Positions 50,470 through 59,033 of a stretch of DNA of 64,000 nucleotides are shown in pieces. The notes beneath the pieces were generated by a model. It saw only the letters and a list, made by a program, of their open reading frames with translations. It was not told the DNA's origin and ran no database searches. The stretch is from CAYWWY01 sp964462525 (GTDB lineage Bacteria > Thermotogota > Thermotogae > MWEM01), in contig CAYWWY010000004.1 in assembly GCA_964462525.1 (NCBI GenBank), positions 62,001-126,000 on the forward strand. The letters are read 5' to 3'. The position numbers were made by a program, and so were the translations under genes. Position 1 is the stretch's first letter. Every line of letters starts with the position of its first letter.

Positions 50470-52800
50470 ATGAGAATTTCGACAAAACTGATGCTCAGTT
50501 TTTTGAGTATCGTGGGTGTTTTGTGTATTATCTTAGGGATTACCTTCATTTCTTTGGGTGAACTGAACACTCGAGCGGAACGCATCGCTCAAGGCGCAAC
50601 AGAATCAGAAGAAAGCTTGGCGTCTTTTGCTGCGATCCAGCAATTTGTGTCCCAGTTGGATCGCGAAATTCAAAGAGTGTTTAAACTCGGATATATTCAA
50701 GATATGCAGACCATGCAGCAGATGAAGGATGGGTTTTCCCAAACGCTCCTTACACTCCAACAAGTCCGTTTGGAAGGCTCTCAAGGAGCTCAGATTCATC
50801 AATTGCTGGATCAATTGCAGCAGCAGGTTCTTGAGATCTTCCGTTTGAAAGAACAGGAATTGCGGGGGCGCCAAACGTTGGTTCAGTTGCAGAGTATGGT
50901 TCTGGAACGCCAGGTTCGAAATCTCGAGTATAACTACGAACGCCTCGAGCAGATGCAAGTCGTTGATCATCGCAATGTGGATAATTTTTTGGATCAATTG
51001 GATGGGATCAAAGAAGAGTTTCGGGATGCCGAGATCGACGAATTCTTTGCTCAGGATGTTCGGAATCGGTTGATTATGGCTCGCCTAGACTCTCTTTCCT
51101 TGTATGAGTTGGAACTCCTATGGCATACGGATCGGATTTCCGCTGAATTACGAGTTCCCGATCTGATCTATATCCAGTACTTGAGCCGCGAACTGTTGAC
51201 TCAACCAAGCACAATTCCGCAAACCCAAGCAAAAATCCGCGATATGGCGCGGGATTTGCGGGCCAATTATTCCCAATTGCTTGAATCGAAAGAAGACCCC
51301 GTATGGGATCGGGTTGAGCTGATCGCTTTGGATGATAGCGTGCGGATCTATGCAAACCGTATTGACGTTATGATTCGTGCTCAAAACGAGATTCAGGCAA
51401 GTCAAGCGCAACTGGACGCCGGCAACAAAACGATCGAGCAAACCCAAAACACCATCCAGAAAAGTCAGGATGATTCTTTGGTTGTTATCAACAACCAGAT
51501 CGAGCAAACCGTACGATCCATAACCCAAACCCTCGATCCCATTTTGCGGACGCAACAACAAGGGGTGGAAACGACGATTCATGACGCTCGGATCAACAGC
51601 ACGGAAACCGAACAGGTGATTCGAAACACAAATGCTCAGATTACCTGGTTGATCGTGATTGCGATTGGTGTTTGTATTCTGGTCTTTTTGATCATCTTCG
51701 CCACCATCAACCGACCCATTAAAGAGTTAATTCATGTTTCCGATCAACTGGCTGCGTTGAATCTCACCGTTGTTTTTTCCAAGAAACGGAGAAAAGATGA
51801 GATCGGACGCCTTCAAACCTCGTTCCAGAAGATGGTCGAGTCGATCAAAGCGACTTTGATTAGCGTGCATGATGCGTCAGAACGCCTTTCACGGGATTCT
51901 CAAGGAATTGTTGCGTCAGTCGAAGAGAATTCCGCTACTTCCGAAGAGATTGCTTCTGGTATGAACGAAATCCAAAAATATATCTCTGATTCGGTCAACC
52001 AATTGATGGGTGTAACCCAAAAAACCGCCTCATTGGCAAAAGAAAGCGATCGGTTGATGACTACTGTGGAATCCACGATTTCAGAAACCTCAAAAACACT
52101 GGACAAAGCGGTGGAGGATCAAAAGAATATCGTTCACACCACATTGGAAATTGAAACCATTGGTCATGAAGTTCAGGGCAATATCGAAAAGGTACAGGAA
52201 TTGAAAAGCGTCACCGAAGAGGTCAATCAGTTCATCGATAAGATCAGCGAGATCGCTGAACAGACCAATTTGTTGGCATTGAACGCAGCGATCGAAGCAG
52301 CCAGGGCAGGAGAAGCGGGCCGAGGGTTCGCCGTTGTCGCTGACGAAGTCCGAAAGTTGGCGGAGCAATCCAACAAAACCTCTCATGAGATCAGTCAAAA
52401 GATTCAATCAATAGGGGATCAAGTGGATGGAGTCGTTCAAGGCTCTCAGCAAAGTGCTAAAAAGGTAAAAAAGATTGTGATCGACGTGTCCAATATTTCC
52501 GGACAGATTCAAACTATCGTGGATGCCTTCGGTGGGGTCAATCAATCCATTCAAAAAATGGTGCATCAGATCCAGGGGCAAAATGAGCAAATTATGGAAG
52601 TGTCTCGGAGTTCAGAAAAGACCGGCGAAAAGTTTGGAGATGTTGTGCAAACCATCACGAGTCTGAACAGCTCGATGCAGGAGAGTTCCAAAGCAATAAG
52701 CGACCTTGCCAGTACCGCGGATCTACTGACACAAATTTCCGACGAGCTAAGCATGCACGTCAAAAAATTCCACATGGAGGAAGAGGAGCCCTCTTCGTAA
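50470..52800 (+). CDS. Methyl-accepting chemotaxis protein
   Basis: 776 residues. Membrane segment 1 at about 8-30 (LMLSFLSIVGVLCIILGITF), a ~360-residue extracytoplasmic region predicted largely coiled-coil and Gln-rich (residues about 31-390), membrane segment 2 at about 392-415, HAMP, then a signalling domain ending in the hairpin tip LLALNAAIEAARAGEAGRGF and VVADEVRKLAEQS. The sensor region has no recognisable Cache or 4HB motif beyond helices. CAGGAGGTAGGC precedes ATG. CheB elsewhere in the window could act on it. Confidence 0.93.
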   Translation: MRISTKLMLSFLSIVGVLCIILGITFISLGELNTRAERIAQGATESEESLASFAAIQQFVSQLDREIQRVFKLGYIQDMQTMQQMKDGFSQTLLTLQQVRLEGSQGAQIHQLLDQLQQQVLEIFRLKEQELRGRQTLVQLQSMVLERQVRNLEYNYERLEQMQVVDHRNVDNFLDQLDGIKEEFRDAEIDEFFAQDVRNRLIMARLDSLSLYELELLWHTDRISAELRVPDLIYIQYLSRELLTQPSTIPQTQAKIRDMARDLRANYSQLLESKEDPVWDRVELIALDDSVRIYANRIDVMIRAQNEIQASQAQLDAGNKTIEQTQNTIQKSQDDSLVVINNQIEQTVRSITQTLDPILRTQQQGVETTIHDARINSTETEQVIRNTNAQITWLIVIAIGVCILVFLIIFATINRPIKELIHVSDQLAALNLTVVFSKKRRKDEIGRLQTSFQKMVESIKATLISVHDASERLSRDSQGIVASVEENSATSEEIASGMNEIQKYISDSVNQLMGVTQKTASLAKESDRLMTTVESTISETSKTLDKAVEDQKNIVHTTLEIETIGHEVQGNIEKVQELKSVTEEVNQFIDKISEIAEQTNLLALNAAIEAARAGEAGRGFAVVADEVRKLAEQSNKTSHEISQKIQSIGDQVDGVVQGSQQSAKKVKKIVIDVSNISGQIQTIVDAFGGVNQSIQKMVHQIQGQNEQIMEVSRSSEKTGEKFGDVVQTITSLNSSMQESSKAISDLASTADLLTQISDELSMHVKKFHMEEEEPSS

Positions 52801-52830
52801 GGAGAAGTAAACCCTCGTGAACGATCGATC

Positions 52831-53790
52831 GTGATTCGTGAACTAACCGTCGATAATCTGGAAGCGGCATTGGATTTGGTCTTGTCAGCATATCAAGAAG
52901 AAAGAGACCACCTTCCTATATTGCCTAACCCGAACGATTTGATCTCCATTGTTAAACCCAAAATCCATCGGATGATTCTTCAAAAGATGACATTTGGAGC
53001 CTCGACCCAGGGGAGGCTCCTTGGATTTCTCGGGGGATATCCCGTAGAAACGCTCTTTGGCGCGCTGCCCGGAATTTATTGTCCATTGTATGGCTATGCG
53101 GTCCGAAAAGACAATAGAGGGTCGATTGAATCAGACCTGTATACGCACGCCGCCCATCATTGGGTCCAGGATGGATCTTTGTCGCAGGCGCTTACCCTTT
53201 ACGCACGGGATCATCGCACAGTTCAAAACTGGTTTTGGTTCGGGTTTGGACTTCGGTGCGTGGATTCCATACGCGCTGTTGAAGCGATACCCACAACTCC
53301 TTCGATCACCATTCGTAATGTCGGGTTGGATGACATCCCAACCCTGAGGCATATTCATTGTGCTCACACCCAATACTATAACAAATCCCCCTTATTCATG
53401 CCTACTCAAGAAGAAGACCCGGTTCAAGACCTCTTGGATTGGATGCAACACGACAACCATCATCTATGGATGGCACTCGATGGCACAGAACCCAAAGGAT
53501 ATATGAGAATCCAACCGAGCGGAGAATCGTTCATCAGTGATCACCCCTCAATGATGAATATTACCGGAGCATTCGTGTCTGAAGATTTCCGCGGAAAAGG
53601 AGTGGGAACCCAACTCCTGGCCGAAATTCAGAAGTGGCTGTCAGATCACAATTATTCGCTGTGTGGGGTGGATTTTGAGTCGTTCAATCCCTTTGGACGC
53701 TCTTTTTGGAATCAATACTTTATTCCCTATACCTTTTCTGTAGTTCGTAGGATTGACGAACGGATTATTTCGCGCGGTCCGTTTTGCTGA
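52831..53790 (+). CDS. Tandem GNAT acetyltransferase
   Basis: 319 residues. Two GNAT-like halves: the first (about 1-150) with YEERDHLP-type helix, LGFLGGYPVETLFGALPGIY and CPLYGYAVRKDN is degenerate; the second (about 160-319) has ITIRNVGLDDIPTLRHIH, LWMALDGTEPKGYMRI and the CoA-binding VSEDFRGKGVGTQLLAEIQK (QxxGxG-like RGKGVG). It acetylates an unknown small molecule. GTG 52831 has no clear ribosome site nearby. It heads a five-gene sugar-catabolism run. Confidence 0.8.
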   Translation: MIRELTVDNLEAALDLVLSAYQEERDHLPILPNPNDLISIVKPKIHRMILQKMTFGASTQGRLLGFLGGYPVETLFGALPGIYCPLYGYAVRKDNRGSIESDLYTHAAHHWVQDGSLSQALTLYARDHRTVQNWFWFGFGLRCVDSIRAVEAIPTTPSITIRNVGLDDIPTLRHIHCAHTQYYNKSPLFMPTQEEDPVQDLLDWMQHDNHHLWMALDGTEPKGYMRIQPSGESFISDHPSMMNITGAFVSEDFRGKGVGTQLLAEIQKWLSDHNYSLCGVDFESFNPFGRSFWNQYFIPYTFSVVRRIDERIISRGPFC

Positions 53791-53803
53791 GAAAGGAGAA
53801 CTC

Positions 53804-54892
53804 ATGCCGAAACAACTCATTGCAACCGCTCCCAGAACTGCCATGATTGCCGAGTATGAAGACAGGCCTATCCACCCGCACGAAGTAAGAATCCAGACAG
53901 AATATGCCAGCCCAAAACACGGAACGGAACTCGTTGATTTTCGGGGCATCAGCCCTTTTGAACAAGAACGGTTTGATGAAGAACGGAATCTTTTCGTTCC
54001 GCGTGAAAAAGGAGAAGGTTCCGGCGTTCCTTTTGGTTCCTGGAATCTGGGGAACCAATTCGTAGGAAAAATTGTCGAGGTGGGCCAAGAAGTCCAGGCA
54101 TTTCACAAGGGGGACCAAGTGAGCGCCTACGGAGGAATCCGCGAGACCCACATCCTTCCCGCAAAAAACAACTCCAGATTGCGGAAGCTCCCCATCGATT
54201 CTCCGATTCCCTTTTCTTCTTTATGGAAAAGCGCGCTTTGTCACGATCCTGCGCAATTCGCGCTAGGTGGGGTACGCGACTGTCATATCCGACCCGGTGA
54301 CCGAGTGGCGGTGTTTGGGCTTGGGGCAATCGGGCTGATCGCTGTGCAACTATGCCTCAAACTGGGGGCTTCTTATGTGGCCGGAATTGATCCCATTGAG
54401 CATAGGAGGCAATTGGCGGCTCATTGGGGCGCTTTTGACGTTTTTGATCCAGTCAATCGTGATGTAGGGTTGGCGTTGAAAACCTGCTCAGAAAACCAGG
54501 GCATGGATGGAATCATTGAAACAAGCGGGAACCCTACTGCGCTTCAACAAGCCTTACGAGGCCTCGGATACGGAGGAACGATTTCCTACGTGGCATTTGG
54601 GAAAGAAATCCAAGGAGGGGTGAACTTTGGAAAAGAGGCCCATTTCAATAACGCGAAGATCACATTCTCCCGCGCGGCAAGCCTTCCCAATTCCGACCAT
54701 CCCCGATGGGACCGCGAAAGAATCGAAAATGTCTGCTGGCATATGTTGATGACAGGATTTCTGGATGGATCCGAAATTGTCCATCCCATTCTTCCCTTCG
54801 CAGAATCGGATGAAGCCTACATGTATTTCGTCGACAAACACCCAGAAGAAAGCATCAAGTTGGGGATTTCCTTTCCCGGAGCACCCCAATGA
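53804..54892 (+). CDS. MDR-family dehydrogenase (zinc-binding alcohol dehydrogenase-like)
   Basis: About 362 residues from ATG 53804 (AAAGGAGAA upstream). Rossmann motif VAVFGLGAIGLIAVQLCLKL and a dehydrogenase fold (EYASPKHGTELVDFRG, GNQFVGKIVEVGQEVQAFHK, GDQVSAYGG, IPFSSLWKSALCHDP). The classical catalytic-zinc CGxD after the first strand is replaced by SPKHGTEL, as in BchC-like members that lack the structural/catalytic zinc Cys, so zinc dependence is uncertain. Likely oxidises a sugar alcohol. Overlaps the next gene by 4 bp. Confidence 0.85.
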   Translation: MPKQLIATAPRTAMIAEYEDRPIHPHEVRIQTEYASPKHGTELVDFRGISPFEQERFDEERNLFVPREKGEGSGVPFGSWNLGNQFVGKIVEVGQEVQAFHKGDQVSAYGGIRETHILPAKNNSRLRKLPIDSPIPFSSLWKSALCHDPAQFALGGVRDCHIRPGDRVAVFGLGAIGLIAVQLCLKLGASYVAGIDPIEHRRQLAAHWGAFDVFDPVNRDVGLALKTCSENQGMDGIIETSGNPTALQQALRGLGYGGTISYVAFGKEIQGGVNFGKEAHFNNAKITFSRAASLPNSDHPRWDRERIENVCWHMLMTGFLDGSEIVHPILPFAESDEAYMYFVDKHPEESIKLGISFPGAPQ

Positions 54893-55716
54893 GGGTGGCA
54901 ACCCAAGACAAACCCTTTTTCCCCGAGGAGTGGGATCAAAAACTCGCTGCGGTGAAAGAGCTGGGATTCGATGGATTTGAAATCGAAGGAAAATCCCTTC
55001 TGAATCAGTTTTCCAAAGTTCAGAAAGCCATTGAACGCACCCGCCTTCCCATTATCGGAATATGCGGTGGATATCGAGGGTGGATTGGTGATTTCGATCG
55101 AAAACAAAGGATTCAGGCGTTGGATGATATAAAGCAAATGCTTCAGGCCGCAAAAGAGCTGGGTATTGCGGGTATCGTTGCGCCCGCGGCTTGGGGGATG
55201 TTTTCTCTTCGGCTCCCTCCGACGGTCCCCCCTCGAACCCGAGAAGAAGACCGAGCTGTGTTGTTGGAATCGCTTGCGATTCTGAACCATGCTGCCCAAG
55301 AGACTCAAACATGGATCTTTCTGGAACCTCTGAACCGGTACGAAGACCATATGATCAACACGCTCTCGGATGCCCATTCCTTGATCCAGGAGGGCGGATG
55401 GGATCGGGTTTTGATCACGGCTGATTTTTATCACATGAACATCGAAGAAAATCAGATTCCCGACACGATTCGCGCGTATGGACCGAAAATAGGTCATGTT
55501 CACCTTGCAGACAACCATCGGTATGAACCGGGGACCGGTCATACCAATTTTCTTTCCGGGATTCAGGCCCTTCATGAGAACGGGTATGCCGGCGTATTGA
55601 CTTTTGAGTGCAGGGTAATCGGGTACCCCCCTTTGGATGCTTATCGGAAAAGCTTGGATTATATCCGGACCCTCATCTTCAATACCGAAAGTAGATGGGG
55701 GAGCGATCCTGGATGA
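54889..55716 (+). CDS. Sugar phosphate isomerase/epimerase-like TIM barrel
   Basis: 275 residues. KELGFDGFEIEGKSLLNQF, IGICGGYRGWIG, ALDDIKQMLQAAKELGIAGI, TWIFLEPLNRYEDHMINTLS, ITADFYHMNIEENQIPDTIR and KIGHVHLADNHRYEPGTGHT are the repeated metal-binding strands of the AP-endonuclease-2/IolE superfamily (Glu and His ligands visible). It interconverts or dehydrates a keto-sugar intermediate. Overlaps neighbours by 4 bp on both sides. Confidence 0.88.
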   Translation: MRVATQDKPFFPEEWDQKLAAVKELGFDGFEIEGKSLLNQFSKVQKAIERTRLPIIGICGGYRGWIGDFDRKQRIQALDDIKQMLQAAKELGIAGIVAPAAWGMFSLRLPPTVPPRTREEDRAVLLESLAILNHAAQETQTWIFLEPLNRYEDHMINTLSDAHSLIQEGGWDRVLITADFYHMNIEENQIPDTIRAYGPKIGHVHLADNHRYEPGTGHTNFLSGIQALHENGYAGVLTFECRVIGYPPLDAYRKSLDYIRTLIFNTESRWGSDPG

Positions 55717-56753
55717 ACAGACTGCGCATAGGTGTCATTGGCACAGGAATGATTGCGGAAACTGCCCACATTCCGGCTTATCTTTCCCATCCGGATCAAG
55801 TGGAATTGGTGGCTTTATGCAATATCCATCCGCAGAAGGCCCGACGATTGGGCGATCGGTTCAACATCCCTGGGATTTATGGAGATTATCGTGACATGAT
55901 CCGCCAGGAGAACCTGGATGCGGTTAGTGTTTGCGTGCCCAACTGCTACCATGCTCCAATAACGGTGGATTGCCTCAAAGCTGGGTGTCATGTGTTGTGT
56001 GAAAAACCCCCGGCTATGAATACGCAGGAAACCGAACACATGATTCAAACTGCTCGTGAACAGGGAAAAATCTTAACCTTCAACTTGCATTACCGCCATT
56101 CGAAGTCCGTCCAATTGATCAAACGGATGGCAGAACAGGGTGCTTTCGGGCAAATATACGCTGCGCGCGTCCAAGCGTTGAGAAGAAGGGGAATCCCAGG
56201 ATGGGGCCGTTTTACGAGGAAAGAGATTCAAGGGGGCGGTTGTTTGATCGATATTGGGGTGCACATGCTTGATGTCGCTTTATACGCAATGGGCTTTCCG
56301 GACGTTGAATACGCAGCCGCCAGCACCTTCTCCAAAATTGGTACCCGTTTGGGCGTTGGCCTTATGGGTCCATGGGATCCAGATCAATTCGATGTGGAAG
56401 ATGCCGCATTCGGTATGATCCGCTTTCAAGATGGAAGCTGTTTGCATTTGGAAAGCGCTTTTGCTTTGAATATGAAGGAACCGACCATTATGCAGGTCCA
56501 CCTTTTTGGCGATCGCGCAGGAGCGACAGTGTTCCCGCCCCGCATTTTCTCAGAAGCGGAATATGAGCTAACAGACACCGACTTCCCTCATCTGGAAACC
56601 GGTCACGATCGCCATGGGAGCATAACGGATTTCATTCATTGCTGTATTCACGGTGTCCAACCCTTGGTTCGTGTTGATGAAGCTTTGGCCACTCAGAAGA
56701 TTTTGGATATGATGTATCAGTCCGCTCAGAGCGGAAAACCCGTCTTTGCTTGA
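55713..56753 (+). CDS. Gfo/Idh/MocA-family NAD(P)-dependent oxidoreductase
   Basis: About 346 residues from ATG 55713. RIGVIGTGMIAETAHIPAYL is the Rossmann GxGxxA opening, then VCVPNCYHAPITVDCLKAGC, HVLCEKPPAMN (the conserved EKP), FNLHYRHSKSVQLIKRMAEQ, GGGCLIDIGVHMLDVALYAM (conserved D-x-G-x-H, catalytic His) and CLHLESAFALN. It oxidises or epimerises a sugar or inositol. Immediately upstream of the GH13 gene. The set of MDR dehydrogenase, isomerase and Gfo/Idh enzyme is typical of inositol or uncommon sugar breakdown. Confidence 0.92.
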   Translation: MNRLRIGVIGTGMIAETAHIPAYLSHPDQVELVALCNIHPQKARRLGDRFNIPGIYGDYRDMIRQENLDAVSVCVPNCYHAPITVDCLKAGCHVLCEKPPAMNTQETEHMIQTAREQGKILTFNLHYRHSKSVQLIKRMAEQGAFGQIYAARVQALRRRGIPGWGRFTRKEIQGGGCLIDIGVHMLDVALYAMGFPDVEYAAASTFSKIGTRLGVGLMGPWDPDQFDVEDAAFGMIRFQDGSCLHLESAFALNMKEPTIMQVHLFGDRAGATVFPPRIFSEAEYELTDTDFPHLETGHDRHGSITDFIHCCIHGVQPLVRVDEALATQKILDMMYQSAQSGKPVFA

Positions 56754-56798
56754 ACGCAGAGCAGAATGAATGCGATCTCTTCTCGAAAGGATAACGCA

Positions 56799-58187
56799 AT
56801 GACCATAGCAAGCGTTGGCTATCAAATTTTCCCGGATCGGTTTTGTTGTTCCGAAAGAAAACCAGGCGTTTTGAATTGGACCCGTCCCATCGAACGGAAA
56901 CCCATGGGAGCGCATCAGCTGGAGTTTTATGGTGGCGATTTGCGCGGGATCCGATCAAAGATTGAGTATCTTGAATTGCTGGGGATCGAATTCCTCTTCT
57001 TGAACCCGATCTTCAAAGCCCAGTCAAATCATCGATACGACACAACTGATTATTTTCAGGTCGATCCTCTTTTGGGCACAGAATCGGATTTCCGAAACCT
57101 ATCCGACACTCTTCATCAATCAGGCATGAGGTTGGTTTTGGATGCTGTGTGGAATCATATTGGGCATGGCCACCCTTGGGCCAAAGAGCCCAAAAACCGT
57201 GATTTTTTGCTTTATCGCAACGGATTGCAGTCAGGTTGGTCCAACAGTACCGCTCTTCCTGAATTGAACCTCGAAAACTCCCAGCTGCGGAATCTGCTGT
57301 GGAATGATCCGGAATCGGTTGCTCAAAAATGGATCGGGTTGGGCGTTGACGATTGGCGATTGGATTGCGCCTATGATCTTGGGTTTCTGTTCTGCAGAGA
57401 AATCACCCAATCCATTAAAACCTCCGGAACGCATCGAACAATCGGGGAGGTATGGTCTTACCCCGGATTGTGGCTTCAAAACAAAACTTTAGATGGTGTC
57501 ATGAATTATTGGTACCGAGAATTAATCCTTTGCTGGCTCAATGGGGAAATCGATGCCAATACTTTCGTCCAACAGATTGCCCATGCTCAGAAAGACTGCT
57601 CATTGGACGGTCTGCTGAACAGCTGGAACATGCTTTCATCACACGATACGCCCCGAATCCGCCACCAGCTCCCGTTGCATTGGCCCGCGGCCATCGCGTG
57701 CCAATTCACCCTTCCGGGAAGTCCGCTGATCTACTACGGAGAAGAACTCGGCCTAGTATCCGAAGGAGATCCCTATTGTCGGCAACCCATGCCATGGCAC
57801 CAAGTCCACCAAGACCATCCCGATATCAAACGATACCAGGATTGGATCCGTCTGTTTCGGAACAATCCCGCTCTGAACAGAGGTACCTTTTATCCAGCGT
57901 ACTCCACAAATCCTAATGTATGCGGATTCTGGAGGAAAACCAACGATGTTTATGACAACATCCTTGTTGTAATTAACGCCTCAGCAAACACACAGGCATA
58001 TCGGATGTTGACCACTGATTCTTTGATGATGAACAACCACCTCATGCGCGATCAAATCACAGGAACCACTGTGACGATTTCCAATTCAACCATTCGAGGG
58101 GAAATCAACCCCCTCAGCTGCCTTCTCTTTCAATTTGCTCTTCCCGAAAAAGGATACTCCCCTTACAAACGTTTGGTCGATGAATAA
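56799..58187 (+). CDS. GH13 alpha-amylase family glycosidase, cytoplasmic
   Basis: About 462 residues from ATG 56799 (GAAAGGAT at 56783-56790; an in-frame ATG at 56766 is less well placed). All four GH13 regions are intact: DAVWNHIG (I), DDWRLDCAYDLG with nucleophile Asp (II), TIGEVWSYPG with acid Glu (III) and LSSHDTPRIRHQLPL (IV). The opening SVGYQIFPDRF and the FYGGDLRGIRSKIEYL segment point to neopullulanase/maltogenic amylase/cyclomaltodextrinase-like enzymes acting on alpha-glucans. No signal peptide. Last gene of the operon. Confidence 0.9.
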   Translation: MTIASVGYQIFPDRFCCSERKPGVLNWTRPIERKPMGAHQLEFYGGDLRGIRSKIEYLELLGIEFLFLNPIFKAQSNHRYDTTDYFQVDPLLGTESDFRNLSDTLHQSGMRLVLDAVWNHIGHGHPWAKEPKNRDFLLYRNGLQSGWSNSTALPELNLENSQLRNLLWNDPESVAQKWIGLGVDDWRLDCAYDLGFLFCREITQSIKTSGTHRTIGEVWSYPGLWLQNKTLDGVMNYWYRELILCWLNGEIDANTFVQQIAHAQKDCSLDGLLNSWNMLSSHDTPRIRHQLPLHWPAAIACQFTLPGSPLIYYGEELGLVSEGDPYCRQPMPWHQVHQDHPDIKRYQDWIRLFRNNPALNRGTFYPAYSTNPNVCGFWRKTNDVYDNILVVINASANTQAYRMLTTDSLMMNNHLMRDQITGTTVTISNSTIRGEINPLSCLLFQFALPEKGYSPYKRLVDE

Positions 58188-58402
58188 TGGCATTGAAAAG
58201 CAATCAAGATTCCATTCGTCCCTCCATCTTCCCGGATTCAGATCGAGAATATGCTAGATAGCGGGAGGGTTTATTACCATGATCGGAACTTTTTTCACAA
58301 GAATCCGTTTTCGTCAATGCTTTTTTCGAGAAATGTGGGTTTTTTTGGCAAAAAACTTACCCTACACACATCCCATAGCTTTTAATCGAAATTTTGATTC
58401 AG
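58188..58402. other. Intergenic stretch, nothing recognised
   Basis: No convincing gene, promoter or repeat. A plus-strand frame starting at 58279 has a strong GGGAGGG ribosome site, but from 58403 it runs antisense to the HepT remnant and its sequence resembles no protein. Confidence 0.5.
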
Positions 58403-58711
58403 TCAACGCACGGGCGTTGGGATGTCAAATGCGATCGTGTTCCAAAGGATATTCAAGTCGACCCCATCATACCCATGAGCCAGACGATGTCTCATTCCTG
58501 TTATTTCTGCCCAAGGCACCATTTGATTTTTATCTCTTTCGACACGCATATCGCTGCCTCGCCCATTACTTCAACCAACCGGGTTCGGGCTAATTGAAGC
58601 ATCCGGTTCGATTTCTGGTCTTGGACCGTCGAGCTTCTCGTTAATTGAATTGCCTCTGAAACATGTGAAAGGAATGTCTTTAAGGCTAATCCAATCGTCA
58701 CGTTCGCTCAT
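58403..58711 (-). pseudogene. Decayed HepT/DUF86 (HEPN ribonuclease toxin) gene
   Basis: Three frames concatenate into a HepT-like protein. Frame A: ATG 58711, MSERDDWISLKDI. Frame B (one extra base later): LSHVSEAIQLTRSSTVQDQK, then SNRMLQLARTRLVEVMGEAA and CVSKEIKIK. Frame C: VPWAEITGMRHRLAHGYDGV and DLNILWNTIAFDIPTPVR, stop 58403. The last piece carries the HEPN motif RxxxxH (R-H-R-L-A-H) and the terminal Trp pattern of DUF86. Two frameshifts break it, so no functional toxin is expected unless the indels are sequencing errors. It overlaps the MNT remnant in the usual MNT-HepT order. Confidence 0.72.
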
Positions 58712-58803
58712 AAATCACCTTTGCTTCCCGAAGAACTTCATCTCGGAAATCAGGATGCGATCCTTTCCCTTTTCTTCTGCTTGCCGGTACAGGGAAAATG
58801 GTT
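58698..58803 (-). pseudogene. 3' remnant of an MNT-type nucleotidyltransferase (antitoxin) gene
   Basis: Minus-strand fragment SLYRQAEEKGKDRILIS then, after a frameshift, DEVLREAKVIYERT with stop at 58698. The C-terminus resembles MNT/Pol-beta-type nucleotidyltransferases that pair with HepT. The catalytic GSxxxGxxxxxSDxD part is absent upstream, so the gene is truncated as well as frameshifted. The stop overlaps the hepT ATG (TTATGAGCG). Confidence 0.55.
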
Positions 58804-58845
58804 AGTTTGGCGTATAGTCTACATGGTTTATTGCACCACAGTCCC

Positions 58846-58921
58846 AAAAGAAAAGTCCGCCTTATGGCGAACACTCTAGCCTTTGGCTAACAGTCCCTAC
58901 TGCCAATCCTGTAGCGGACTT
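58846..58921 (-). ncRNA. Structured RNA element with competing terminator helix
   Basis: Outer repeat AAGTCCGC (58853-58860)/GCGGACTT (58914-58921) encloses TAGCC-TTT-GGCTA (58877-58889) and CAGT-CCCT-ACTG (58891-58902). On the minus strand GTTCGCC-ATAA-GGCGGAC (58872-58855) is a 7-bp hairpin followed by TTTTCTTTT, a terminator. The GGCGGAC arm is shared with the outer helix, so the two are exclusive. The hairpin has a G-U pair on the minus strand but a C-A mismatch on the plus strand, favouring minus-strand function. Not matched to a known family. Confidence 0.5.
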
Positions 58922-58954
58922 TAACAGCTAAATCATCGTCCATGTTGGCCCACT

Positions 58955-58986
58955 AAAAAAAAGGGGCCCAACGGGCCCCTTTTTTC
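58955..58986. terminator. Intrinsic terminator of the 5'-nucleotidase gene
   Basis: A8, GGGGCCC, loop AAC, GGGCCCC, T6; symmetric, so usable from both strands. Confidence 0.9.
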
Positions 58987-59033
58987 CTTTCCTTATGAAG
59001 TCCCCAAGAATGGGTTCCTCTTTCAGGAAATTA

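Noticed and set aside
58279..58593. 104-codon plus-strand frame with a strong ribosome site
   Set aside because: Mostly antisense to the HepT remnant; composition is unlike a protein.
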